13,209 nt of DNA from Flavobacteriales bacterium (GTDB taxonomy: Bacteria > Bacteroidota > Bacteroidia > Flavobacteriales_D > Crocinitomicaceae), in NCBI GenBank assembly GCA_947461185.1, contig CANHJY010000022.1, positions 1 through 13,209 on the forward strand, in the 5' to 3' direction. Each line of letters opens with the position of its first letter. Within the stretch, counting starts at the first letter, position 1. Positions 1-7,322 of the stretch are shown one piece after another. A model generated the notes under the pieces. It was not told the DNA's origin and did not search any database. It worked only from the letters and a program-made list of their open reading frames with translations. A program made the translations under genes and the position numbers.

Positions 1-1
1 A

Positions 2-391
2 GTGAAAGCAATGTACACGAAGCTTAATGCAATAACTTCCAGCTCGAAAATTACACAAGAAGAGTTTTTAGCGCTTGATAAAAACCTAAACACATTCATA
101 GACGTTGTAGGCGCATGTGAACGAATCAAAAATACACCCATACCATTCTCTTATAGCTTGTTCATTAAAAAATTCATCTTCATTTACGTGACCACCTTAC
201 CCTTGGCTTTTGTCAATCAGTTTGGCTATTTCTCTTCTCTTATTGCCACATTTGTATTCTATGTACTGGTAAGTATGGAGGTGCTCGCGGAGGAAATTGA
301 AGACCCGTTTGGGGAAGATGATAACGATTTGCCTACGGATACCATTTGCGAACGTATTAAAGGAAATATGGGTGAGATATTAAGTGATTAA
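2..391 (+). CDS. Bestrophin-family (YneE/UPF0187) anion channel protein, C-terminal part, 5' end off the window
   Basis: This is the last roughly 129 codons of a gene whose beginning lies left of the window. The GTG at base 2 is probably an internal valine codon, because bacterial bestrophin homologs are usually about 290-300 residues. Visible features are a hydrophobic helix pair (about residues 50-92, around the LFIKKFIFIYVTTLPLAFV stretch) and, just after it, the acidic signature EEIEDPFGEDDNDLP followed by a helical tail. In bestrophins this IEDPFG-NDLP region follows the last membrane helix and forms part of the pentameric pore/cytosolic domain. The family forms chloride or cation channels in the inner membrane; the substrate here is unknown. 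It ends in TAA about 100 bases before the next gene. The family call is firm, the physiological role is not. Confidence 0.82.
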   Translation: MKAMYTKLNAITSSSKITQEEFLALDKNLNTFIDVVGACERIKNTPIPFSYSLFIKKFIFIYVTTLPLAFVNQFGYFSSLIATFVFYVLVSMEVLAEEIEDPFGEDDNDLPTDTICERIKGNMGEILSD

Positions 392-457
392 TGTGCGATA
401 TCTGTCTGATTTTCAGTATTCAGAAATGTATCGTTTTATAGACTCTTTTTGTATTAA

Positions 458-488
458 TTGGAAATTTCCGCTCATTTTATTAAATTCG
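458..488 (+). promoter_or_regulatory. Candidate Bacteroidetes-type promoter for the HU/SPOR gene
   Basis: A TTG at 458-460 is followed after 20 bases by TAAATTCG at 481-488, one mismatch from the Bacteroidetes -7 consensus TAnnTTTG with a permitted spacer. Only four bases separate it from the GTG start at 493, so a transcript from here would be leaderless or nearly so. This is pattern matching in AT-rich sequence, hence low confidence. Confidence 0.3.
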
Positions 489-492
489 CTTT

Positions 493-1608
493 GTGTTATC
501 TGTCGATCAACTTGTTGGAGAATTGTTATTGCGTCATAATTGCGTAATTGTTCCATCATTTGGTGGATTTATTGCTAAGAAAAAATCAGCAACAATTGAT
601 TATACAACAGGCTTAATTTCTCCTCCTTCCAAATCACTTTTATTTAACCGTCAGCTTATTAATAGTGATGGCTTGTTGGTTGCCGATTTGGCTTATCGAA
701 ACAAGATTAGTTACGAAGAAGCAACAACATTTGTAGACTTACAAGTAAGTGAATGGAATCAAATATTAAGTAATGGTGAACGCGTTGTTATTGATAAAGT
801 TGGTTTCCTTTTTTTAGATGGGGAAAAAAATATTTGTTTCGAACAAGACCGTTTTTTCAATTTGTTACTAGAATCTTATGGCCTCGGAAAAGTTGTTTTC
901 CTAGCTGAAGAAGACGTAGCTTATGCGCAACAAACTGTCATTCAGCAACAAATTTCCGACGAAAAATCTGCTCCAGTTATCCTCTTGAATGTAGAAACCT
1001 CATCTAAAATTGAAGTTCCAGAAGAAAAAGCTGAAGAACCGAAAGTAATTGTACACCCCGAATTGAAAAAACGTTCGGCTGCATGGAAGTATATTGCTGC
1101 AGCATGCTTCTTGCCAATTGCATTTTATTCTGTTTGGATACCCGTCAAAACAGATTTTCTTACATCGGGTGTATTAAAATTAGATCATTTCAATCCTTTT
1201 GCTTCGGAAGTCAAAGCCGATAACGCTAAAGCGTCGATTGAAATAAATAAGGAAGTCTTATCCAATTCCTCAGAATTGGAAACTACGCAGCCTGTAGAAG
1301 AAGTAACCGAAAATACCGAAGTAACGACCGAGTCTGGCATAACTGAACCTAGTGAAGTTATCGCAGCACAAGAACCAATCGTCAACACAAAATCTTTTGA
1401 TTTCATTGTCGGTTCATTTGCCGATCCAATCAATGCACAAAAGAAAATAGAAGAACTTCAAACGCTCGGTTTGAATGCGTTTATCAAAGAAACTGCAGAG
1501 GGCATGACCCGAGTGAGTATCGGAACCGCATCAAATGCAAATGAAATGGACAAGCTTGCTCAAGAAGCTTCTAAATATGGAATTAACGGCTGGATTCTTA
1601 AAAAATAA
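493..1608 (+). CDS. HU-CCDC81-like and SPOR domain membrane protein
   Basis: The protein has 371 residues. Residues 1-135 match the paired prokaryotic CCDC81-like HU domains: NCVIVPSFGGFIA (16-28), a LLFNRQLINSDGLL stretch (49-62), a GFLFLDGEKNICF stretch (104-116) and NLLLESYGLG (123-132). One hydrophobic helix lies at about 197-216, preceded by basic residues KKRSAAWK, so the HU part should be cytoplasmic. An acidic, Glu/Thr-rich linker (about 235-298) leads to a C-terminal SPOR domain (301-371, FDFIVGSFADPINAQKKIEE onward). SPOR domains bind denuded glycan strands of peptidoglycan at division sites, so the protein would link a cytoplasmic HU-type module with the cell wall. The start is GTG: an in-frame TAA lies at 481-483 and no ATG falls between. 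Whether the HU part binds DNA or a protein is unknown. It stands alone between a channel gene and a peptidase gene. Confidence 0.88.
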   Translation: MLSVDQLVGELLLRHNCVIVPSFGGFIAKKKSATIDYTTGLISPPSKSLLFNRQLINSDGLLVADLAYRNKISYEEATTFVDLQVSEWNQILSNGERVVIDKVGFLFLDGEKNICFEQDRFFNLLLESYGLGKVVFLAEEDVAYAQQTVIQQQISDEKSAPVILLNVETSSKIEVPEEKAEEPKVIVHPELKKRSAAWKYIAAACFLPIAFYSVWIPVKTDFLTSGVLKLDHFNPFASEVKADNAKASIEINKEVLSNSSELETTQPVEEVTENTEVTTESGITEPSEVIAAQEPIVNTKSFDFIVGSFADPINAQKKIEELQTLGLNAFIKETAEGMTRVSIGTASNANEMDKLAQEASKYGINGWILKK

Positions 1609-1611
1609 TGT

Positions 1612-1629
1612 AACCATTCAGTAATGGTT
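1612..1629 (+). terminator. Weak hairpin after the HU/SPOR gene
   Basis: AACCATT (1612-1618) and AATGGTT (1623-1629) pair perfectly around the four-base loop CAGT, three bases after the TAA of the HU/SPOR gene, and are followed by the T-rich GATTTTCC. It could be a weak intrinsic terminator. The stem has only two G-C pairs and the T-tract is poor. It also covers an upstream ATG (1624), which argues against translation starting there. Confidence 0.3.
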
Positions 1630-1656
1630 GATTTTCCTAATATCAATAACAAAAAC

Positions 1657-2850
1657 ATGAAGAAATTTTTAATTGGACTACTATTCTTTACTTCGGTAAA
1701 CACATTTGGCCAAAAAACAGAGCCTTTTTCTAAGAATTCAGAGGAAAGCAACTACAAATTCAGTAAAGTTTACCACTGGGACGCAACGCCGGTTCAAAAT
1801 CAGGGGTGGACAGGAACGTGTTGGAGTTTTTCATGTTTATCATTTTTAGAGTCTGAATTAATCAGAATGGGTACAGCAAATCCTGCTGTACTTTCAGAGA
1901 TGTATATTGTTCGACGAGCTTACGAGGCGAAGGCCGAGAAATACGTTCGAATGGACGGAAAAACCAACTTCAGTGAAGGAGGCGCTTTTCACGATATTCC
2001 ATTTGTTGTTAAAAAATATGGCATCGTTCCTCACGATAAATATGACGGATTGATTGGTAAAAATAAATCATACAATCATGGTGTGATGTTTCAAGAGCTT
2101 CAAAGTTTGGCTACACAACAACAACAATCTGGTGAGGGTATTTCATCACAATGGAAAACAGATTTCGGTAAAATACTTGACGAGCATTTGGGAAAAGTGC
2201 CTTCAGAATTTAAAATTGACGGTATCTCATATACACCCGAAAGTTATGCCGATGCAATCGGTCTGAATATGGATAATTATGTTTCTTTAACATCATTCAC
2301 CAATCACGAAATGTATGAGGAATGTGAATTAGAAATTCCTGACAATTGGGCCTGGGGCGAAAGTTACAATGTTCCTTTAGAAGATTTATTCACAGCATGT
2401 GAGACTGCGCTAAAAAATGGATTTACTGTTGCTTGGGGCGCTGATGTATCCGAAGATGGTTTCAGCTTTAGCAACGGCTTAGCAATTGTTCCAGACCAAA
2501 GTACAATTGAGGTAAACGGTTCTGATAACAAAAACTTTTCTGATGCCGGAGCGGAAAAACTTTCTGAGGCCTTCATAAATCCAACAAATGAGATGGTTGT
2601 TGATGCCAAAAAACGTCAAGAGGGATATGACAATAAAACCACAACCGATGATCACGGAATGCACATTGTTGGACTTTACACTGACCAGAATGGGACCAAA
2701 TACTTTTTAGTTAAAAATTCATGGGGCACCGACAATTTTCCTAAAGGATATTTGTACGTTTCAGAAGCTTATTTTAAGTATAAAACTATCAATATTTACT
2801 TGCACAAAGACGGTGTTTATCCTGAATTAAAATCGAAGTTAAGTTTATAA
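1657..2850 (+). CDS. Secreted C1-family cysteine peptidase, bleomycin hydrolase/PepC-like
   Basis: The protein has 397 residues from the ATG at 1657. I chose this start because it gives a clean signal peptide (MKKFLIGLLFFTSVNTFG, cleavage near residue 18-19). An in-frame ATG at 1624 would add 11 residues in front and lies inside a hairpin. The papain-fold catalytic set is visible: oxyanion Gln in PVQNQGWTGTCWSF (Q47 or Q49), nucleophile Cys55, His333 in DDHGMHIVGL, and Asn354 in VKNSWG. The long insert between Cys and His and the H-G/A-M motif fit the C1B (bleomycin hydrolase, aminopeptidase C) group rather than classic papain; length is somewhat below the usual 430-450. C1B enzymes are usually cytosolic hexameric aminopeptidases, so an exported version probably acts in the periplasm or outside. 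No type IX C-terminal signal is seen. Substrate unknown. Confidence 0.87.
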   Translation: MKKFLIGLLFFTSVNTFGQKTEPFSKNSEESNYKFSKVYHWDATPVQNQGWTGTCWSFSCLSFLESELIRMGTANPAVLSEMYIVRRAYEAKAEKYVRMDGKTNFSEGGAFHDIPFVVKKYGIVPHDKYDGLIGKNKSYNHGVMFQELQSLATQQQQSGEGISSQWKTDFGKILDEHLGKVPSEFKIDGISYTPESYADAIGLNMDNYVSLTSFTNHEMYEECELEIPDNWAWGESYNVPLEDLFTACETALKNGFTVAWGADVSEDGFSFSNGLAIVPDQSTIEVNGSDNKNFSDAGAEKLSEAFINPTNEMVVDAKKRQEGYDNKTTTDDHGMHIVGLYTDQNGTKYFLVKNSWGTDNFPKGYLYVSEAYFKYKTINIYLHKDGVYPELKSKLSL

Positions 2851-2924
2851 TTGTCTGAATTTTAGCATAATATAGTGATGCACTGAATATTTTTCGTACA
2901 TTCACTCGTCTAAATGATGCTACT

Positions 2925-3218
2925 ATGGAGCGATTAACACCCGCAGAAGAGCAAGTTATGCTCAAACTTTGGAAATTGAAGAAAGCTTCTGTTAAAGAGA
3001 TTCAAGCGTTGTATGCTGCGCCAATTCCAGCTTATAATACCACTTCAACCATTGTTCGAATTTTGGAAAGGAAAAAATTCATCCGACATGTTGCTCAAGG
3101 TAAAGGATTCATATACCTACCCAAAATATCCAGAGAAAAATACAGAGATTATCTTATTGCACACCTTGTATCAAATTATTTCGATCAAGATGTTGCGGCC
3201 TTAAAGGCTCAACTTTAA
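2925..3218 (+). CDS. BlaI/MecI/CopY-family winged-helix transcriptional regulator, short
   Basis: The protein has 97 residues. The N-terminal part is a typical penicillinase-repressor winged helix: LTPAEEQVMLKLWKLKKASV (4-23), a recognition region around YNTTSTIVRILERKKFI (37-53), and a wing at GKGFIYLPKISREKY. The C-terminal dimerisation part, LIAHLVSNYFDQDVAALKAQL, stops early: family members usually run to about 120-130 residues, so the last helix and the segment around the known MecI/BlaI cleavage site are absent or barely begun. In the classic system a BlaR1/MecR1 sensor peptidase inactivates the repressor by cleavage; no such gene is adjacent, since dxr follows on the other strand 11 bases away. 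It therefore looks like a stand-alone regulator with unknown signal and targets. No clear operator palindrome was found in the 74-base upstream gap. Confidence 0.85.
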   Translation: MERLTPAEEQVMLKLWKLKKASVKEIQALYAAPIPAYNTTSTIVRILERKKFIRHVAQGKGFIYLPKISREKYRDYLIAHLVSNYFDQDVAALKAQL

Positions 3219-3229
3219 CACAAATCAAG

Positions 3230-4384
3230 TTACAGTATTAAGCTACTTGCTACATTTCGTGCCTCTTTATCAAAGGCAATATAATCATTCAGATTTGGAT
3301 TATTTTTTGATGAAATTAAATTCATGGTCTTTTGATTAATTGCCGCAATATCCAAAAATCCAATTTTCTTTTCAAGAAAAGCGGCCACTGTAATTTCATT
3401 CGCTGCATTCAGAACACAGGCTGCCGTTCCACCAGTTTCCATAGCTTGAAATGCTAATGACAAATTGGTAAATACTTCTACATTCGGTTTTTCGAAAGAA
3501 AGCTGAGGGTAATCCAAGAAATTGAAACGCTGAAAATCCGTTTTTAATCTGCTCGGATACGTCAAAGCAAATTGAATCGGAAGCTTCATATCAGGTAATC
3601 CCATTTGTGCTTTCATGCTACCGTCTTCAAATTGAACAATAGAATGAATAATTGATTGTGGGTGAACAATAACGTCAATTTGCTCAGGTTTTAAATTGAA
3701 CAACCATTTGGCCTCAATAACTTCTAGCCCTTTATTCATCAACGTTGCAGAATCAATAGTTATTTTAGCACCCATTGACCAGTTTGGGTGTTTTAATGCC
3801 TGCTCACGCTGAACATTTATTAGTTGATCACGTGACCATCCTCTGAATGGACCTCCGGAAGCAGTAAGATAAATCTTCTCGATTTTATTGTGAAATTCAC
3901 CTACAATACATTGAAAAATTGCTGAATGTTCAGAGTCAACAGGATAAATATTAACACCTTTTTCTTGTGCGGCTTGAGTCACCAGTTCACCAGCAACAAC
4001 AAGGGTTTCTTTATTAGCTAAAGCGATATCTTTTCCAGCATTGATAGCGCGCAAAGTCGGTTTCAATCCTGCAAAACCCACCAAAGCAGTTAGTACAACA
4101 TTTACTTGCGTGGATTCTACAACCTGACACAAAGCGTCTTCTCCGGTGTAAACATGAATAGGATGGTCTTTTAAAGCATTGCACACCTCATCATAAAGTG
4201 ATTCTTCACTAATAACAACACTATTGGGCTGAAATTGAAGTGCTTGTTCAATGAGTAATTTCGCATTTTTACCAGCAGTGATTACCTCTAAACTGAATAA
4301 CTCGGGATAATTTGAAATTACTTCAAGTGCTTGTGTGCCAATTGAGCCGGTTGAACCAAGAATAGCAATACCTTTTTTTATCAT
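3230..4384 (-). CDS. dxr: 1-deoxy-D-xylulose 5-phosphate reductoisomerase (IspC)
   Basis: The protein has 384 residues, close to the family length. The enzyme converts 1-deoxy-D-xylulose 5-phosphate to 2-C-methyl-D-erythritol 4-phosphate with NADPH, the committed step of the cytosolic MEP isoprenoid pathway and the target of fosmidomycin. The sequence shows the NADPH-binding ILGSTGSIGTQALEVI (8-23), IALANKETLVVAGE (120-133), the metal/substrate motif PVDSEHSAIFQ with Asp150 and Glu152, TASGGPFR (174-181), the flexible-loop region KHPNWSMG, IDSATLMNKGLEVIEA with metal ligand Glu221, and VHPQSIIHSIVQFEDGS followed by MGLPDMKLPI. All expected catalytic residues appear present. The ATG start agrees with the family and sits only four bases after a consensus -7 element. 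It is convergent with the BlaI-type gene and shares no tight operon link with the exonuclease gene upstream. Confidence 0.98.
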   Translation of the reverse strand: MIKKGIAILGSTGSIGTQALEVISNYPELFSLEVITAGKNAKLLIEQALQFQPNSVVISEESLYDEVCNALKDHPIHVYTGEDALCQVVESTQVNVVLTALVGFAGLKPTLRAINAGKDIALANKETLVVAGELVTQAAQEKGVNIYPVDSEHSAIFQCIVGEFHNKIEKIYLTASGGPFRGWSRDQLINVQREQALKHPNWSMGAKITIDSATLMNKGLEVIEAKWLFNLKPEQIDVIVHPQSIIHSIVQFEDGSMKAQMGLPDMKLPIQFALTYPSRLKTDFQRFNFLDYPQLSFEKPNVEVFTNLSLAFQAMETGGTAACVLNAANEITVAAFLEKKIGFLDIAAINQKTMNLISSKNNPNLNDYIAFDKEARNVASSLIL

Positions 4385-4388
4385 CAGT

Positions 4389-4396
4389 CAAAAGTA
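4389..4396 (-). promoter_or_regulatory. Consensus Bacteroidetes -7 element before dxr
   Basis: Read on the minus strand the bases are TACTTTTG, a perfect TAnnTTTG match, ending four bases before the dxr ATG. No good TTG/TTTG -33 element is present at the usual distance. If used, transcription would begin at or next to the start codon, giving a leaderless mRNA. The motif is short, so chance occurrence in AT-rich DNA cannot be excluded. Confidence 0.45.
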
Positions 4397-4498
4397 CAAT
4401 TAATGTCTAAATGGTAAGAGAGAATAACACGTAAACTACTTTTGATTGACAAAAAAACAGCAGAATTGTTTTAACCGAAATGTCCCTGATGAAAGCTG

Positions 4499-5221
4499 CT
4501 AATCTGCATGAAATACTTCATCATCTTCAATCAAATTTTCATTTCTCAACCTGAAAAATAACTGAACAAGTGCGATAACATCTTTTTCACAGTACACTTT
4601 GATGCGTTCTAAATCACCTTCTTCGTAATAGACGCGTGCTACATCTGCTCCGGAAATATCATCTTTTGGAGTTGGAATGTTGAAAATGTGACAAAGCAAA
4701 GCGAGTGAAGTAAATGCTTTATAATCCCCAAATTTCCACAATTCCAATGTGTCGAGAAAATTAACTTCCCAAGGTTTTTTTCCGGCAATATCAAGAATAG
4801 AAGGCAACTGAATACCATTAATTAACATGCGTCGGCAGATGTAAGGAATGTCAAACTCCTTGATGTTGTGACCACACAAAACATGATGGGGTGAAGTACA
4901 ATAGTCTTCTAATAGCCGTTTAAACTGGTTTAATAAGGTTTCTTCATCATCGTGATAATACGAGCGTAATCTCAATTGTTTTCCCGTTGCGGTATAACGA
5001 ACAAATCCAACAGAAATACAAATGATTTTTCCAAATTCAGCATAAATTCCACTTCGGTCTTTGAAAACATCTTCCGCTGTTTTTTCATCATTAATCAGAA
5101 ATCTTGATTTCGCCTCGAAAAGATCTCGGGTAGTAGAATCTAAATCTTGAAATCGATAGGTTTGAGGGACTGTTTCAATATCAAGAAACAAGACCTTATC
5201 AAGAGGTACTTTTTCTAACAT
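4499..5221 (-). CDS. Predicted 3'-5' exonuclease, PolB-exonuclease-like DEDDy family
   Basis: The protein has 240 residues and is cytosolic. It carries the three DEDD exonuclease motifs in order: Exo I FLDIETVP (Asp14, Glu16), Exo II CGHNIKEFDIPYI (Asp124), and Exo III VYCEKDVIAL (Tyr210, Asp214), which makes it DEDDy type. The Exo I LDIETVP form and overall layout match stand-alone nucleases related to the exonuclease domain of family B DNA polymerases; no polymerase domain is attached. These enzymes remove nucleotides from 3' ends of DNA or RNA with two metal ions; the natural substrate of this clade is not settled. The ATG start (MLEKVPLDKVLFLDIE) places Exo I at the usual distance. It lies upstream of dxr on the same strand with a 114-base gap containing a dxr -7 element, so the two may be transcribed separately. 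Confidence 0.92.
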   Translation of the reverse strand: MLEKVPLDKVLFLDIETVPQTYRFQDLDSTTRDLFEAKSRFLINDEKTAEDVFKDRSGIYAEFGKIICISVGFVRYTATGKQLRLRSYYHDDEETLLNQFKRLLEDYCTSPHHVLCGHNIKEFDIPYICRRMLINGIQLPSILDIAGKKPWEVNFLDTLELWKFGDYKAFTSLALLCHIFNIPTPKDDISGADVARVYYEEGDLERIKVYCEKDVIALVQLFFRLRNENLIEDDEVFHAD

Positions 5222-5257
5222 AAACTTAGGTTTGGTTACTTGAAATTAGCGAAAAAA

Positions 5258-5288
5258 TTGCAGAATAGCTTTAAAAAGGTCATTTTTG
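5258..5288 (+). promoter_or_regulatory. Candidate promoter of the msrC-like/Ig-like/YbhN-like operon
   Basis: A TTG at 5258-5260, a 20-base spacer and CATTTTTG at 5281-5288 (one mismatch to TAnnTTTG) precede the ATG at 5305 by 16 bases. The spacing fits Bacteroidetes promoters. This is the only intergenic gap before the three overlapping plus-strand genes, so some promoter is expected here. Confidence 0.4.
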
Positions 5289-5304
5289 CGTTGAGTTATT
5301 CAAT

Positions 5305-5775
5305 ATGGCAGAAGACATCATTAAAATTAAAGGTACTCGCGAAGAGCAATACCAAAATTTATTGCCACAAATTAAGGCTTTAACAGCTGGTGAAGCAAAC
5401 CATATTGCCAATATGGCTAACATTTGTGCCGCATTAAAAGAGACCTTTGGTTTTCTGTGGATTGGATTTTATTTGGTGGAAAATGAAGAGCTTGTTTTGG
5501 GACCATTTCAAGGGCCGGTAGCCTGCACAAGGATTTCTTTTGGGAAAGGTGTTTGTGGCACTTCATGGAAAGAGGAAAGAATTATTGTTGTTGATGATGT
5601 GGAACAATTTCCGGGTCATATTGCTTGTAGCTCTCTTTCCCAAAGTGAAATCGTTGTGCCTGTTTATTATATGAACAAAATTGTTGGCGTTTTAGATGTT
5701 GATAGTGCCAACTTGGCTGAATTCAATGAAACAGATGCCTTATATTTAAAACAGATTTGCGAATGTGTTTTCTAA
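5305..5775 (+). CDS. msrC: GAF-domain free methionine-(R)-sulfoxide reductase
   Basis: The protein has 156 residues and is a single GAF domain. It resembles the YebR/fRMsr enzyme, which reduces free L-methionine-(R)-sulfoxide to methionine in the cytosol using thioredoxin, a defence against oxidative damage. The three conserved cysteines of the active-site region are all present: Cys74 in FQGPVACTRISFG, Cys84 in GKGVCGTSW and Cys108 in FPGHIACSSLSQSEIVVPV. The closing GVLDVDSANLAEFNETD is also typical of the family. Because all three cysteines are kept, I prefer this over a non-catalytic GAF sensor. The ATG start is supported by the usual length. Its 3' end overlaps the start of the Ig-like lipoprotein gene by 13 bases, implying cotranscription, although the functional link is not obvious. 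Confidence 0.9.
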   Translation: MAEDIIKIKGTREEQYQNLLPQIKALTAGEANHIANMANICAALKETFGFLWIGFYLVENEELVLGPFQGPVACTRISFGKGVCGTSWKEERIIVVDDVEQFPGHIACSSLSQSEIVVPVYYMNKIVGVLDVDSANLAEFNETDALYLKQICECVF

Positions 5776-7322
5776 GCCGTTTTCTATTGGTATTCCATGT
5801 ATGTTTGTTGCTAGGTTGCGCACAAGTCGGTGAAGTTTCTGGTGGCGAAATAGATGCTGCTGCACCAAAAATTGTTCGAGAAAAAAGTACGGCGGATAGT
5901 TTAATCAATTTTAATAAAAACGCTATTACACTCACTTTCGATGAGTTTTTTGAATTAAAAAACCCTGATGAATCGATTTTTATTTTGCCTCAACACGCCC
6001 AATTGAAATCTGCAATCAAACAAAAAGAGTTAACTGTTTCTTGGGATGATTCCCTAAAAGAAAATACCACCTACGTTATCTATATCAACAATGCTTTGAA
6101 AGACATTAATGAGGGCAACGATTCCCTTTATAAATTAGTTTTCTCAACAGGAAGTTATATTGATTCTTTAACGCATTCCGTTGAAGTTAAGGACGCTTGG
6201 AGTCAACAACCCGTCTCTAATTGCACTGTCGCACTTTACAGTGCAAATGATTCTATAACACCAACCTACTTTTCAAGAACGGATATGACGGGAACAGCTA
6301 CGTTTGCGTATTTAAAGTCAGGAAAATATAAACTTTTAGGGTTCAAGGATGACAACAGCGATTTGACAATACAAGCATCCGAACCACTTGCTTTCATTGA
6401 AGATAGTTTAATGATAACTTCAGACACAGCCAATAACAAAACCCAACTCAGACTTTTCAATCAAGAACCTAAAAAACAAATCAATTACACCTTTCAGGGA
6501 CCAGAGGGAATGACTATTGCAGCTAATTTTAATTTGGATACTTTTCAGCTTCAGATCAATGATACCCTAATAGATTCATCACGCATTGTTAAACACAACT
6601 CAGACAGTTGCTCCATATTTATTCAAAATATATTGGGTAACGACGTACAAGTTTTTATAAATTCCTCAACTTTTCAGGACACCAATACTGTTCGTGTTTT
6701 AGATAAAGAAAAAGTAGCTCATCTAAAACTTAAACCATTAGGTGATTTGAGTCAACTTATTATAGGTGAGGCGATAAGCTTTGAAGTTAATGCATTAATT
6801 ACATCAATCGATACGAGTAAAATATTCATTAAAAATGAAAACCAGGAGCCTATTCCATTTAATGCCCAATTGGAGAAAAACCAGTTGTTTATAAAACTAA
6901 ACATTCAGGGCTCAATTAAGGGAACCATTGGGTTTGAACAAAACGCTATCACAAACTTTGGAAATCAAATCCAAGATTCTATTCAATTCAATTTTGAAGT
7001 AAAAACTGCCGATGCATTCGGAAAGGTATTAATCGATGGAAGTAAACTCGAAGGAAATATTCTGGTTTATCTCTACCAAAAAGGAAAATTAATTGATAAA
7101 AGACCTCTTCTTTCTGATGGTAAATGCACTTTTGACAAATTAATCCCAGGGGAATATTCGCTGTGTTATGTTTTGGATGAAAATAACAACGGAAAATGGG
7201 ATACAGGAGATTTGTCAATAAAATCGCAACCTGAAAAAAACAATTGGTATCCAGGCATAGTAAAAGTCCGCCGAAACTGGGATTTAGAGCTCGAATTAAG
7301 CCAAGATTTCAAGGATGAATGA
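5763..7322 (+). CDS. Ig-like (Big_5) domain lipoprotein
   Basis: The protein has 519 residues from the ATG at 5763; a TTG two codons earlier (5757) is possible but less likely. The N-terminus is a lipoprotein signal, MCFLSRFLLVFHVCLLLGC, with the lipidated Cys at 19. Next comes a Bacteroidetes Big_5-type Ig-like domain (about 33-125): ITLTFDEFFELKNPDESI, then a SWDDSLKENTTYVIYINNA stretch and KDINEGNDS. The middle is beta-rich and unassigned. The C-terminus (about 430-510) carries a carboxypeptidase-regulatory-like beta segment, with IPGEYSLCYVLDENNNGKWD and a nearby DTGDLSIKSQPE. Such proteins are common in Bacteroidetes, probably anchored in the outer membrane or periplasm; the role is unknown. 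It overlaps the upstream reductase gene by 13 bases and the downstream membrane-protein gene by 8 (ATGAATGA), so the three are very likely translated from one message. Confidence 0.85.
   Translation: MCFLSRFLLVFHVCLLLGCAQVGEVSGGEIDAAAPKIVREKSTADSLINFNKNAITLTFDEFFELKNPDESIFILPQHAQLKSAIKQKELTVSWDDSLKENTTYVIYINNALKDINEGNDSLYKLVFSTGSYIDSLTHSVEVKDAWSQQPVSNCTVALYSANDSITPTYFSRTDMTGTATFAYLKSGKYKLLGFKDDNSDLTIQASEPLAFIEDSLMITSDTANNKTQLRLFNQEPKKQINYTFQGPEGMTIAANFNLDTFQLQINDTLIDSSRIVKHNSDSCSIFIQNILGNDVQVFINSSTFQDTNTVRVLDKEKVAHLKLKPLGDLSQLIIGEAISFEVNALITSIDTSKIFIKNENQEPIPFNAQLEKNQLFIKLNIQGSIKGTIGFEQNAITNFGNQIQDSIQFNFEVKTADAFGKVLIDGSKLEGNILVYLYQKGKLIDKRPLLSDGKCTFDKLIPGEYSLCYVLDENNNGKWDTGDLSIKSQPEKNNWYPGIVKVRRNWDLELELSQDFKDE

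Noticed and set aside
2874..2884. AGTG-ATG-CACT dyad upstream of the BlaI-type gene as an operator
   Set aside because: The arms are only four bases and do not resemble the known TACA-TGTA type BlaI/MecI operator.
4454..4472. AAAACA / TGTTTT inverted repeat between dxr and the exonuclease gene, followed on the minus strand by a T run
   Set aside because: It could be a terminator for the exonuclease gene, but the stem has one G-C pair and a seven-base loop in very AT-rich sequence, so it is too weak to call.
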